From Meiothermus taiwanensis DSM 14542 (lineage in GTDB: Bacteria; Deinococcota; Deinococci; Deinococcales; Thermaceae), in contig AXWR01000001.1 in the NCBI GenBank assembly GCA_000482765.1, forward strand, positions 1-64,000: 64,000 nucleotides of DNA, given 5' to 3'. The notes under the pieces are model-generated. The model searched no databases. It saw only the letters and a list, made by a program, of their open reading frames with translations, and was not told where the DNA came from. Of the stretch, positions 29,239-37,942 are shown piece by piece (positions within the stretch are counted from its first letter, which is position 1; each line of letters opens with the position of its first letter). Both the position numbers and the translations under genes were made by a program.

Positions 29239-29850
29239 ATGGCTTTGGGGATGGGCGAGACCAAGCTGCGGATTCTGGAAACCCTGCGCTCGAGGGCCTG
29301 TTGCGCGGGCTCGCTGGCCGAGTCGCTGGGTATTTCAAAAGTAGCCGTGCACCGCCACCTGGAGGATCTCGAGCGGGAAGGGCTGGTGCGGGCCCGCCTG
29401 GAAAAGAACGAGGGCCGGGGCCGCCCCAAACAGGTCTACCAGGCCGTAGACGAGCAGGCCCCGTACGCCCGGATGTGCGCCGATGTGCTCACCCATCTCA
29501 AGGAGCTTTTCGGGGAAGGCCTGGTGCTGGAGGTGCTGGCCCGACGCAACAACAAGCTGCTCGAGGAGTTGGCCCCGCATATGGAAGGTCTGAGCCTCGA
29601 GCAAAAAATTTACCGCCTGGCCGAGTTTCTGACCCAGCAAGGCTACCAGGCCAGCTTTTACCAGGAAAACGGGGCCTGGTACCTGGAGCAGGCCCGCTGC
29701 CCCAAACTGGCGCTTTCCCTCGAGCACGGCGAGCTTTGCCAGAGCGAGCTCGAGCTATACCAGCAGCTCCTGGGGGTGCCGGTGATCCGCGAAGAGCGCA
29801 TCTCAGCGGGGGGCCAGTGCTGCCGCTACCGCATCGAGGCCCAGGGTTAG
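29239..29850 (+). CDS. SufR-like winged-helix regulator with C-terminal cysteines
   Basis: The 203-residue protein starts with a winged helix-turn-helix (ETKLRILETLRSRACCAGSL, ISKVAVHRHLEDLEREGLV, RGRPKQVYQ), the same layout as SufR of cyanobacteria. The C-terminal part contains ARCPKLALSLEHGELC, a C-x12-C pair, and a later adjacent pair in GGQCCRYRI, which could hold a [4Fe-4S] cluster. SufR-type proteins sense cluster status and repress suf genes. It is in an operon with the Mrp-family gene, which supports an Fe-S related role. The spacing of the last cysteines differs from classical SufR. Confidence 0.82.
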   Translation: MALGMGETKLRILETLRSRACCAGSLAESLGISKVAVHRHLEDLEREGLVRARLEKNEGRGRPKQVYQAVDEQAPYARMCADVLTHLKELFGEGLVLEVLARRNNKLLEELAPHMEGLSLEQKIYRLAEFLTQQGYQASFYQENGAWYLEQARCPKLALSLEHGELCQSELELYQQLLGVPVIREERISAGGQCCRYRIEAQG

Positions 29851-29937
29851 ACCGCCCAACCTAGCAAAGCTTTTTGGCAGGCCAATATAACCAGATGCCC
29901 ATCGGTTGAAAAGCCTCGCAAGGGTTTTTGGGTTTCC

Positions 29938-29943
29938 TATAAA
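29938..29943 (+). promoter_or_regulatory. Possible -10 box before the PDE-DGC operon
   Basis: TATAAA in the 288-base gap between the regulator and the EAL gene. Transcription would begin just before the inverted repeat at 29955-30059. No -35 at proper spacing is clear. Confidence 0.4.
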
Positions 29944-29954
29944 AAATGTTCAGA

Positions 29955-30059
29955 TTCGGTTATTGATGGGAAATCGCTGGTTTTTCCCAAAAAATGCCCT
30001 GTGGCTGGCGCCTCTGCAAACATCGCTGCGCGGCTTCTGCAACGGTTCAGATAACCGAA
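29955..30059 (+). ncRNA. Putative structured leader closed by a 9-bp inverted repeat
   Basis: TTCGGTTAT (29955-29963) and ATAACCGAA (30051-30059) are perfect complements about 90 bases apart. The enclosed sequence contains a further hairpin GGGAAA/TTTCCC and two ATCGCTG copies. GTTCAGAT precedes or overlaps each arm. It would form the 5' leader of the cyclic-di-GMP phosphodiesterase mRNA, whose ribosome site (GAGGGG) is 70 bases downstream. It does not match the conserved core of cyclic-di-GMP-I riboswitches. Confidence 0.4.
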
Positions 30060-30138
30060 GGGGCGTCATGGGTTTTGCTATCGTTGGATTAGCAGGGGAT
30101 GGGTTGCATGGCAGCTGCAAGAATGAGGGGCGTTCAGT

Positions 30139-32319
30139 ATGCCTGATTTGAATTTTCACATTAAGGCGAGCCCGGGCCTGGAACCGCTCGACCTATCCCA
30201 GGGCATTATGGTGCTACAGACCGACCTCGAGGGGCGTTTTGTCTATGCCAATCGGGCCTACCTGCAGTATATGGGGCTGCAAGCCCTGCCGATTGGGGCC
30301 AGCGCGCTGGAGCATACCGACCCCAGGGACGTACCGACGGTTATAGAGGTGGTGCATCGGACCCTGGAGAACCCCCACCAGACCTTCTGGGTAGAGTTCA
30401 GCAAGCCAACCCGCAAACCCTGGAACCGCAGCCGCTGGGAGTTTATGGCGCTGCTGGATCAGCACGGAAAGCCGGTGGGCATACAGTGCATCGGTTTTGA
30501 TATCAGCGATGCCTACCGCCGGGCCCGTTTCCAGGGGGCCTCGCTCGAGCTGCTGGCCTCGGGGCTCAAGGAGACGCTTTCCCCCGAAGAGGTGCTGCAA
30601 CGGGCCCTGGAGGCTGCTTTCAAGGTTGTGCCGGTCGCCCAGGCCGGCAGCGCCACCCTGCTCCAGCCCGACGGATGCTTCCGCTTTGTGGCGGCCAAAG
30701 GCTACGACCTGGAAGCCCTGCAAAAGGTCTATCTGCACCCGCGGGAACCCCTTTCGCTGAGCCAGCACATCCAGGCCCGGGTGTTTACCCAGATCGACAT
30801 CGCCCGCTTCAACCAACAGCTCGACCCCGAGCGGCGGGCCATCATAGAAGGCCCTGGGCGCGTCGGTAGCATCCAGGCCATGCTGGCAACCCCGGTGGTG
30901 GTTAAAGGGATGGCGCGCGCCTACCTGTACCTCGACCACTTTGAACGCCCCGACGCTTTCGACGAACTCGACCTGCGCCACCTGGAGGGGCTGGCCCACC
31001 ACGTGGCCTGGCTGCTGTACGGGAACGAGCTGCGCAACGAAGTCCAGTACAGCCGCCAGCATGACCCCCAGACCGGTCTGCTCAATCTGTATGGTCTCAG
31101 AACCACGCTGGCCCTTTTATCGCCCGCCCCTCGAGCCCTGCTGGCGCTGCACTGCCGCTCCCTGGAACGCGTCCGGCGGCTCGAGGGCGAGGCCACCTGG
31201 CTGGCCGTGATTCACAGCCTCGCCGAGGCGATGCAGGCCGAGCTGCGGTCAACCGATCACCTGGCCTTCGAGCGGGGCATCTTCTGGCTGGTGCTGGAGG
31301 GGGTTGATAACCCCACCACCACCCAGGCCGTGCTAACGCGGCTACAGGTGCGCGTGCGCGAACAACTGGCGGCCCGCTGGCCCCAGCTCGACTTCAGCCC
31401 ACGGGTGGGGGTGGCTTTTGCCCAGCCGGGCAGCACCCCGCTCGAACTTCCTCAAGCCGCCGAAATCGCCCTGGAGCAAGCCCAGCCCGGGCAGGTACGC
31501 TTTTACGATCCCGCGCTGGTAAAGAGCACCCTCGAAGAAGACTGGCTGCACCAGGCCCTGGGGCAGGCCCTGCGGCCGCTTAAGTCGGGGGGAACGCCCC
31601 TGGGCTTTTTTCTGCACTATCAGCCCATCCGCACCCTGGAGGATCGGCGCCTGCAGCACCTCGAGGCCCTGCTGCGCTGGCAGCACCCCAAGCGGGGCCC
31701 GATCTCACCGGCCCTGTTTTTACCCATCGCCGAGGAGGAGGGCTGGATGGTGGAGCTGGGGGGGTGGGTTTTAACCGAAGCCATCGCGCGCGCGGCCCAG
31801 TGGGGCATACCGATTGCGGTCAATCTGTCGGGCAGCCAGCTCGAGCCGAGTCTGCCCGAACGCATCGCCGGTCTGCTACAGCGCCACGGCCTGGCTCCCC
31901 AGCACCTGATCCTCGAGGTCACCGAGCAGGTAGCGCTGAACGAAACCAACCTTGCGGTGCTGCGCCAACTGGCCCGGCAGGGGCACCCCCTCTACCTCGA
32001 CGATTTCGGCAGCGGGTTTTCCTCTCTGGAGCGCATCACCAGCCTACCCCTGGCGGCCATCAAGCTGGGCCAGGGATTCGTCAAAAACCTCGGCCCCAAC
32101 CCCCGCGCCGATACCTCCGAGGCCCGCCTGATGCGCGCCGTGCAGGCCATAGGCCATGGCCTCAGGCTCAAGGTGATTGTAGAAGGCATCGAAACCGAGG
32201 CCCAGTATCGCTTTCTTTTAGCCGAGGGTTTTTCCCTTGGTCAGGGCTATCTGCTGGGCCGGCCTACCGCCATCGAATCCAGGGAACAGATATGGGCCAT
32301 GCAAAGAGGGGATGCATGA
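30139..32319 (+). CDS. PAS-GAF-GGDEF(degenerate)-EAL cyclic-di-GMP phosphodiesterase
   Basis: Domains in order: PAS (residues 20-130, GIMVLQTDLEGRFVYANRAY), GAF (150-300), a GGDEF-like domain (310-460) without the GGDEF signature, and EAL (480-720). The EAL domain keeps its catalytic residues: LEALLRWQHP, VNLSGSQL, LEVTEQ, LYLDDFGSGFSSL, AIKLGQGFV, IVEGIET and LGQGYLLGRP. It should hydrolyse cyclic-di-GMP to pGpG, controlled by the sensor domains. No membrane segment is present. GAGGGG lies 8 bases before the ATG. The stop codon overlaps the next start (ATGA), coupling it to an active diguanylate cyclase. Confidence 0.93.
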   Translation: MPDLNFHIKASPGLEPLDLSQGIMVLQTDLEGRFVYANRAYLQYMGLQALPIGASALEHTDPRDVPTVIEVVHRTLENPHQTFWVEFSKPTRKPWNRSRWEFMALLDQHGKPVGIQCIGFDISDAYRRARFQGASLELLASGLKETLSPEEVLQRALEAAFKVVPVAQAGSATLLQPDGCFRFVAAKGYDLEALQKVYLHPREPLSLSQHIQARVFTQIDIARFNQQLDPERRAIIEGPGRVGSIQAMLATPVVVKGMARAYLYLDHFERPDAFDELDLRHLEGLAHHVAWLLYGNELRNEVQYSRQHDPQTGLLNLYGLRTTLALLSPAPRALLALHCRSLERVRRLEGEATWLAVIHSLAEAMQAELRSTDHLAFERGIFWLVLEGVDNPTTTQAVLTRLQVRVREQLAARWPQLDFSPRVGVAFAQPGSTPLELPQAAEIALEQAQPGQVRFYDPALVKSTLEEDWLHQALGQALRPLKSGGTPLGFFLHYQPIRTLEDRRLQHLEALLRWQHPKRGPISPALFLPIAEEEGWMVELGGWVLTEAIARAAQWGIPIAVNLSGSQLEPSLPERIAGLLQRHGLAPQHLILEVTEQVALNETNLAVLRQLARQGHPLYLDDFGSGFSSLERITSLPLAAIKLGQGFVKNLGPNPRADTSEARLMRAVQAIGHGLRLKVIVEGIETEAQYRFLLAEGFSLGQGYLLGRPTAIESREQIWAMQRGDA

Positions 32320-34583
32320 ACCGGGCCTTCAATTGGTCGGCGGTTAATCTAGTTTACGGCGTAATTGCCGTCTCTTCGCTGACTCTTACCATCTTTTCGG
32401 ATTTCCTGGGTGCGCAGCATTGGTATAAGCTCCCCTTTCTCATGATTTTTACAGCGACCACAGCCAGCATCCATGGCCTCACATGGGGGTTCGCAGCCAG
32501 CGCACTGTCGGCCGTGCTGCTGGCCCACCCCGCCGGACTCCAGGCATGGGATGGCCTGCTGCTATTGCTATCGGTGCTCATCGCCAACGGCATCGGGGGA
32601 AGCCTGCGCAGGGCCCACCGCCATGCCAGAATGCTGGCCCGGAGCCACCAGCTTCTTGCAGAGGCCCTGGAGGTTTTGCCGGCGCTGGAACACCGGCAGG
32701 CCCTCCTGAGCAGCCTCCCCGAGCACCTTACCAAGTTTGTATCGGGCGGCCACGCCAGCGTGTGGCTGCCCCAAAAAAACACCCTGCGCCTGCTCGCCAG
32801 CGCCCCGATGATTGGCGCGCAGGAGATCGCGGCTGAAGGGGTGGTGGGCCGGGCCTTCCGCGAAGGCCGCCCCCAGTACGTACCGGACGTACGTCAGGAT
32901 CCCAACTTCATCGCAGCCCCCGGCATCAACAGCGTGTCCGAGCTGGCCCTCCCGCTGTTCGAGCGGGGCGAGGTGGTGGCGGTGTTCAACCTGGAAACCG
33001 AGCGGCCTTTCTGGCCTGAGGAGGTCGATGGGCTGATCCGTTTTGCCGAGACGGTGAGCCTGCACCTAGATCGCCTGGCCGACCTCGAGGCCCGCCGCCT
33101 GCTCTCCGACCTCTCGGTGGAGCTGCACAAGGTAACCTCCCTCGAGGAGGCCTCGGCCATGGCCCTTTCCCTCTTGCTGGAGGGCCTGTCGCTCAGGGCC
33201 GGGGTGGTCTGGGAGGTGCGGGGGGCGCGGATGCAGGCGCTGGCCTACGCAGGCGTAGACGAGCCCACCCTGCTGGAGGTTTTGCGGGAGGGCCTGCCCT
33301 ACGGCCAGGGCCTGGCCTGGGGTGTGTACGCCTCAGGCAGGCCGTTCTTTACACAGCGCTATGCCGAAGAACCGGGGGGTGTACAGGCTTTGCAGGCCCT
33401 GGGCTGGCGTACTTTTGCAGCGCATCCCATCCCAACCCCCGGTGCCCCACGAAGCCGTTACATCCTGGTGGTGGGCACGCCCTCAGAACGGAACTGGCGC
33501 AAGGCCGAGCAGGAACTGTTCTTGCTCTTCTGCCGCACCCTGGGCATCGGGTTTGAGCGCCTGATAGAGAAGTACCGCCATGAGAGCGTCAGCCGCCTGG
33601 TGCAGGCCCTTTTGCAACAACCCTCAGAAAACCTCTACCAGATGGTGCTCGAGGAGGCCATCCAGCAGGTGCCGGGCAGTGAGGCCGGAAGCCTGCTGGT
33701 GCTTGAAAACGAACTGTACCGCTATAAGGCGGCCGTGGGCTACGACCTCGAGGGATTGCAAGCCGCCCCCAGCACCGCCACCGATATGCTCATCTGGTAT
33801 GGCCTGGGCGAAGAACGCTTGCACCAGGGCGAGCCCCGCATCCTGAGCGGTGAGACCACCCCCATTTACGAGGTCAGCTACCAGACTGCACCGCCCGCAA
33901 TCATGAATGGGGCCGGCAGGGTGCGTGAGATTCAGGCCAACCTCTGCCTGCCCATCGCCTTCCGGGGTGAGGTGCTGGCCTACCTCAATCTGGACAACCT
34001 GCACGACCCGCAGGCCTTCGGTGAGGACAGCCTGCGCGCCGCCCAGTTCTTTGCGGCTCCGCTAGCCACCCTTCTGCACGACAGCAAAACCCACCGCCTC
34101 CTGGAGGAAGCCGCCCTGACCGACCCCCTGACCAAACTGCCCAACCGCCGGGCCTTCGACAAAGCGCTAGCCGAAGAGCTCGAGCGGGCCGCCCGGTACG
34201 GCTATCCCTTGTCTTTGATCGTGATGGATCTGAAGGGGTTCAAGGCGGTCAACGACCAGCTGGGCCACCCCACCGGGGATCTGGCCCTCCTCAGGGTGGC
34301 CGAGTTGCTGGAAAAGGAGCGTCGCTCGGGCGACCACCTCTTCCGCTGGGGCGGTGACGAGTTCGCGGCCATCTTTCCGCACACCGATAAGACCGAGGCG
34401 GTGGCGGTCACCACCCGCTACGCCCAGATCATCGAGTCCATCTGTCTCAGCGGGTTGCGCTTGGGGGTCAACATCGGCCTGGCCACCTACCCCGAAGACG
34501 GGGTTAGCCCGGAAAAGCTGCTCAGCACCGCTGACAACCGCATGTATGAGGCCAAAGCCATGGGCATCCCCTTGAAATCCTAG
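32316..34583 (+). CDS. Membrane-anchored GAF-GAF-GGDEF diguanylate cyclase
   Basis: The ATG at 32316 overlaps the previous stop and gives 755 residues. N-terminal hydrophobic segments (about residues 11-90) are followed by GAF-like sensor domains around 110-250, 260-400 and 420-570 and a C-terminal GGDEF domain. The latter has the full signature with an inhibitory site, RSGDHLFRWGGDEF near residue 675, so it should make cyclic-di-GMP and be feedback-inhibited. It forms an antagonistic pair with the upstream phosphodiesterase, which allows local turnover. Two PilT genes in the window suggest motility as one output, but that link is inference. Confidence 0.93.
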   Translation: MNRAFNWSAVNLVYGVIAVSSLTLTIFSDFLGAQHWYKLPFLMIFTATTASIHGLTWGFAASALSAVLLAHPAGLQAWDGLLLLLSVLIANGIGGSLRRAHRHARMLARSHQLLAEALEVLPALEHRQALLSSLPEHLTKFVSGGHASVWLPQKNTLRLLASAPMIGAQEIAAEGVVGRAFREGRPQYVPDVRQDPNFIAAPGINSVSELALPLFERGEVVAVFNLETERPFWPEEVDGLIRFAETVSLHLDRLADLEARRLLSDLSVELHKVTSLEEASAMALSLLLEGLSLRAGVVWEVRGARMQALAYAGVDEPTLLEVLREGLPYGQGLAWGVYASGRPFFTQRYAEEPGGVQALQALGWRTFAAHPIPTPGAPRSRYILVVGTPSERNWRKAEQELFLLFCRTLGIGFERLIEKYRHESVSRLVQALLQQPSENLYQMVLEEAIQQVPGSEAGSLLVLENELYRYKAAVGYDLEGLQAAPSTATDMLIWYGLGEERLHQGEPRILSGETTPIYEVSYQTAPPAIMNGAGRVREIQANLCLPIAFRGEVLAYLNLDNLHDPQAFGEDSLRAAQFFAAPLATLLHDSKTHRLLEEAALTDPLTKLPNRRAFDKALAEELERAARYGYPLSLIVMDLKGFKAVNDQLGHPTGDLALLRVAELLEKERRSGDHLFRWGGDEFAAIFPHTDKTEAVAVTTRYAQIIESICLSGLRLGVNIGLATYPEDGVSPEKLLSTADNRMYEAKAMGIPLKS

Positions 34584-34655
34584 CACCGCATTCCAAAAGA
34601 TATTCATGCAATCATCCGTGCTATGCTGCATTCTGTTGGTTCATCGGAAGGCAGC

Positions 34656-35294
34656 ATGGGGGGTGAATTCCAGCTATCGAATGGGGGCCGCCGGCGGCTG
34701 ATAGGTCGCTGGAACAGCCTGCTCATCTCACTTGGGATTGATCCCAGCCAGCATTTTTCCATACTGGACGATCTGCTCATCCGGCATACCGAGCCGCAAC
34801 GGTACTACCACAACCTGGCCCATCTCGACACCCTGCTTAGGTTGTTGCCGGCCCAGCCGCACCTCGAGCTTGCAGTCTGGTTCCACGACGCCATCTACGA
34901 CCCCACCCGCGCCGACAACGAGCTGCAAAGCGCCCGCCTGGCCGAACAAAGCCTCCAGCGCCTGGGGGTGGCCCCTGCGCTCATCCAGCGGGTGGTGGGG
35001 ATCATTCTTGCCACACAACACCACCGCTCAGACGACCCCGAAACCGCGCTTTTTTTAGATGCGGATCTTTCCATCCTGGGCGCCGAGGCCAGAACCTATC
35101 GGGCCTATGCTCGAGCCGTCCGGCTGGAGTACGCCTGGCTGCCGGAGGCCGTATTCAGAGAACGGCGGGCTGGGGTGATTCGCCAATTTCTCTCGCGTGA
35201 GCGCATCTATCAGACCGCGGGGTTTGCCGGGCTGGAGCGGCCCGCCCGCGATAACCTGCAAGGTGAGTTAGAAACGTTGGTTCGTTCCTCATAG
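34656..35294 (+). CDS. HD-superfamily metal-dependent hydrolase
   Basis: The preferred start is ATG 34656, with GGAAGG (34646-34651) 4 bases upstream and TATGCT (34622-34627) as -10 box; an in-frame ATG at 34623 falls inside that box. The product (212 aa) has YYHNLAHLDTLL, AVWFHDAIYDPTRADNE (HD pair), TQHHRSDDPE and FLDADLSILG, a pattern of predicted HD phosphohydrolases of unknown substrate. It is cytosolic. It overlaps the 3' end of recJ by 6 bases. Its cluster position after cyclic-di-GMP genes is suggestive, but its own promoter argues for independent expression. Confidence 0.87.
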   Translation: MGGEFQLSNGGRRRLIGRWNSLLISLGIDPSQHFSILDDLLIRHTEPQRYYHNLAHLDTLLRLLPAQPHLELAVWFHDAIYDPTRADNELQSARLAEQSLQRLGVAPALIQRVVGIILATQHHRSDDPETALFLDADLSILGAEARTYRAYARAVRLEYAWLPEAVFRERRAGVIRQFLSRERIYQTAGFAGLERPARDNLQGELETLVRSS

Positions 35295-37223
35295 GGCCTG
35301 CCAGTAGCGCTCGAGGCTCTCCGCCAGCTGCGCCGCCAGCCCCAGGCGGTACGCTGTAGCCACCCGGCGGCCCAGGGCTTGCACCAGCGGATCGGGTGCG
35401 GCCTCCAAAGCCCGCAGGGCCTTCTCTGAAAGGGCGATGTAGACCCGCTGGGGATGGGTCGGCCGGGCTGGCAGGCTGAACCAGTATTCGGCCTCTTCGG
35501 GCTTCACCACCGAGGCCCCCCGCTCGATAAACCAGCCGGCCCCCTCAGGGTGCACATACACCTTGGCGGCCTGGGTGATGGCCTGGCGCACCGCCTCGGC
35601 AAATGGCAGTGGAATAGCCCACCCCGATAGCGGGGCGGCCGTTAATGGCCGGTAGGCCTGGGCCCTCAGCTCGATGCTCTGCTCGCCGTTCCAGCGGTTC
35701 AGCACCAGCCCTGCGGCCAGCTCGATGGCCTCGGGCAGGTGTTCGCCATTATCGCGCCATTTGACCACCCGGATCCCGTTCAAGCGGAACGATAGGTGCC
35801 TGCCTTCCCCCATGGTACGCACATATTCCGGCTTACCCTGGGCATAAAACAAAGGCTCGGGGTTGCCCTCCCCCACCGGCTCGAGCCGCTCTAAGGCCTG
35901 GTAGAGCTCCAGCAGGTCTTCCCCATCCAGCCATCCGTCTAGCACAATCTCGGGTTCTGGCACCGGGAACTGCGCAGCATAGCGATGGATGGCCTGGGTA
36001 AAGGCCGGGATCTGGCTTTCTTGAATGGCAAACCCCGCCGCCTGGGCATGGCCCCCAAAGCGCTCGAGGTAGGCCCTGGCAGACTGCAAGGCCCCTACCG
36101 CGCTGATACCGGGCGTGGAGCGCACCGAGCCCTTGCCCTCGGCGATGATAAACACCGGCTTGTAGTAGCGCTCGAGCACCCGGCTGGCCACAATGCCCAT
36201 CACCCCAGGGTGCCCTTCGGCATCGTGGATGACCAGGGCTGGATGGGTGGGGTCGAGGGTGGGCCCGATACGTTCCAGCATGGCCTCCTCGATGCGCTGG
36301 CGCTGCACATTAAGCTGGTCTAGGCGCTCCGCCAGGGCATGGGCTTGCAAAACATCCTGGGTGGTGAGGAGCTCCAGGGCAATCCCAGCCTGCCCCAGCC
36401 GCGAGGCTGCATTAATACGGGGTGCGATGCGAAAGGCGATCTCGCTGGCGCTGAATTCCTGGCAGTGTTGCGCCGCCAGCACCCTGAGGCCCAGGTTGGC
36501 GGAATCGCGCAGGCGACGAAGCCCCTCCTGAACCAGGGCCCGATTAAAGCCCTGCAGAGGGGCTACGTCGGCCACCGTGCCAACAGCGGCCAGGTCGGCG
36601 TACTCCAAGGGTGGATCCCGACCCAGCAGCTCGTAAACCTGCCACAGCAGCAAGAAAGCCACCCCCGAGCCGGTGGGGTGCACCTGGCCTTGCAAACCAG
36701 GCGAGAGGGCCGGATGCACAATCAGACCTGGCGGCGGCGCAGCACCCGGCGAATGGTGGTCGGTGACCAGCACCGAGACCCCATTCTCCACCAGCGCGCG
36801 CAGTTCGGCGTGGTTGGTGATGCCGCAGTCTACTGTGATGAACAGGTCGCAGGCCTCGAGGTGCTCCGGCACCCGATCCATCAGCACCCCGTAGCCCTCC
36901 TCCAGGCGGTGAGGGATAAAGGCGTGAATCTCGGCCCCCAGTTTCCCCAAGCCATTCAGCAGCAGGGCCGTGCCGGTCAGGCCGTCGGCGTCGTAGTCGC
37001 CGTGAACCCGTATGCGCTCGCGTTTTTCCAAAGCTTCAATGATGCGCAAAGCCGCCCGCTGGAGGCCATCGATGGGAAGGCATACCAGGGGGGGCTCGAG
37101 GTCTTCCTTGCGCCGGAACCCCCGGTTCCAGAAAACCGCCGCCGCCAGCGGCGGTATACCCAGTTGTTCAATCAACGGCCGAAGCTCGGCCACATGGGGC
37201 CATGTACGGAGTGTCCACTTCAT
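35289..37223 (-). CDS. recJ: Single-stranded-DNA exonuclease RecJ
   Basis: The 644-residue protein has the DHH-family motifs in order: HGDYDADGLTG near residue 76, FITVDCGITNH near residue 131, VTDHHSPG near residue 155 and a later DHHA1 region with GGHAQAAGFAI near residue 392. RecJ degrades single-stranded DNA 5' to 3' in recombination and mismatch repair. Length is close to the Thermus enzyme and a C-terminal OB-like extension is present. It is a lone gene on the minus strand between the HD hydrolase and a small membrane protein. Confidence 0.96.
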   Translation of the reverse strand: MKWTLRTWPHVAELRPLIEQLGIPPLAAAVFWNRGFRRKEDLEPPLVCLPIDGLQRAALRIIEALEKRERIRVHGDYDADGLTGTALLLNGLGKLGAEIHAFIPHRLEEGYGVLMDRVPEHLEACDLFITVDCGITNHAELRALVENGVSVLVTDHHSPGAAPPPGLIVHPALSPGLQGQVHPTGSGVAFLLLWQVYELLGRDPPLEYADLAAVGTVADVAPLQGFNRALVQEGLRRLRDSANLGLRVLAAQHCQEFSASEIAFRIAPRINAASRLGQAGIALELLTTQDVLQAHALAERLDQLNVQRQRIEEAMLERIGPTLDPTHPALVIHDAEGHPGVMGIVASRVLERYYKPVFIIAEGKGSVRSTPGISAVGALQSARAYLERFGGHAQAAGFAIQESQIPAFTQAIHRYAAQFPVPEPEIVLDGWLDGEDLLELYQALERLEPVGEGNPEPLFYAQGKPEYVRTMGEGRHLSFRLNGIRVVKWRDNGEHLPEAIELAAGLVLNRWNGEQSIELRAQAYRPLTAAPLSGWAIPLPFAEAVRQAITQAAKVYVHPEGAGWFIERGASVVKPEEAEYWFSLPARPTHPQRVYIALSEKALRALEAAPDPLVQALGRRVATAYRLGLAAQLAESLERYWQAL

Positions 37224-37338
37224 CCAGATCTCCTACCACCGCACACCCGATCAGCCCAGGGCCCCCAGTGGATAGGCGGGCTGGGTCTCACTCTCTGCCC
37301 ATCGAGGGGGCTTGCCGGCATCTGAACGGCGCTTTTAC

Positions 37339-37650
37339 TCAAGCTGGCCGGTCTGGTATGACCGGAGTTTCTTCAGGGTGCTGTTTTCTGAGGGCCTCGA
37401 GTTCAGCCCTAAGCTGACGCAGTTCCAGGTTGCGCTGGCGCAAAGCAGCCTGGGCCTGCATCCAGCCGGTCAGCACGTATAACCCCATCACGGCCAGGCC
37501 CAACCCGAAGGCCCCCACCCACAGCAGGCTCAGGTGAACCAGGCCCCAGGGTGTACCGATCAACAGCCCAGGCTGCAGCGCATACAGAACCCAGGCCACC
37601 GCCGCCACCCCCAGCACGATCGCGAAGGCCAGCGCACTCAGAACTTTCAT
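37339..37650 (-). CDS. Small LapA-domain-like membrane protein (103 aa)
   Basis: Two hydrophobic segments (residues 5-27 and 42-65) are followed by a coiled-coil tail (AQAALRQRNLELRQLRAELE) and a proline-rich end. The layout resembles the LapA/DUF1049 family, which in E. coli works with LapB in regulating lipopolysaccharide synthesis; whether the role is shared here is unknown. TAGACT (37657-37662) ends 6 bases before the ATG, so the mRNA is probably leaderless. It lies 115 bases upstream of recJ and may be co-transcribed with it. Confidence 0.72.
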   Translation of the reverse strand: MKVLSALAFAIVLGVAAVAWVLYALQPGLLIGTPWGLVHLSLLWVGAFGLGLAVMGLYVLTGWMQAQAALRQRNLELRQLRAELEALRKQHPEETPVIPDRPA

Positions 37651-37741
37651 GCTAGAAGTCTACCGCAGCCTTGGGTGAGAAAAGCGCCCTGGCCCGTGCA
37701 AACCCCTCCTGAACCCCGAGGGGGTCGAACGCTCGATTAGT

Positions 37742-37756
37742 TTACAAAAGTTGTAA
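37742..37756. promoter_or_regulatory. Palindrome TTACAA-N3-TTGTAA before the sulfur operon
   Basis: The 15-bp site TTACAA-AAG-TTGTAA lies just upstream of TATGCT (37759-37764), a likely -10 box for the SAM-riboswitch transcript. A regulator bound here would cover the promoter. A near-identical site occurs at the start of sat (39263-39279). Confidence 0.7.
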
Positions 37757-37810
37757 CTTATGCTAGCCTACCCTTCACCAGGCGGCCGTGCCTGGTATCA
37801 AGGCTCTAGG

Positions 37811-37929
37811 CCTTATCCAGAGCAGCGGACAGGGCAACTGCCCGACGGGAACGGCCCGATGAAGCTGCGGCAACCTGCCAAAGGCAAGGTGCCAATTCCG
37901 GCCCGGCCTCTGTGCTGGGAAAGATAAGG
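37811..37929 (+). ncRNA. SAM-I (S-box) riboswitch upstream of cysC
   Basis: The closing helix P1 is CCTTATC (37811-37817) with GATAAGG (37923-37929). Inside are the S-box hallmarks: GAGCAGCGGA, GGCCCGATGAAG, GCGGCAACC, AAGGTGCCAATTCC and GGAAAGAT. S-box RNAs bind S-adenosylmethionine and close P1 when it is abundant. Here the 3' strand of P1 runs into AAGGGGG, the ribosome site of the first gene, so SAM binding should block translation initiation; no T-run terminator follows. It would shut the sulfate assimilation operon when SAM is plentiful. Confidence 0.92.
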
Positions 37930-37942
37930 GGGTTTGAATATC

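Noticed and set aside
29955..30059. Cyclic-di-GMP-I riboswitch upstream of the EAL gene
   Set aside because: The conserved GCACAGGGCAAACC and GGACGCAAAGCC blocks are absent, so only an unspecified structured leader is claimed.
37706..37728. CCCCTC/GAGGGG hairpin before the sulfur operon
   Set aside because: No T-run follows and the stem is common in GC-rich DNA; not called a terminator.
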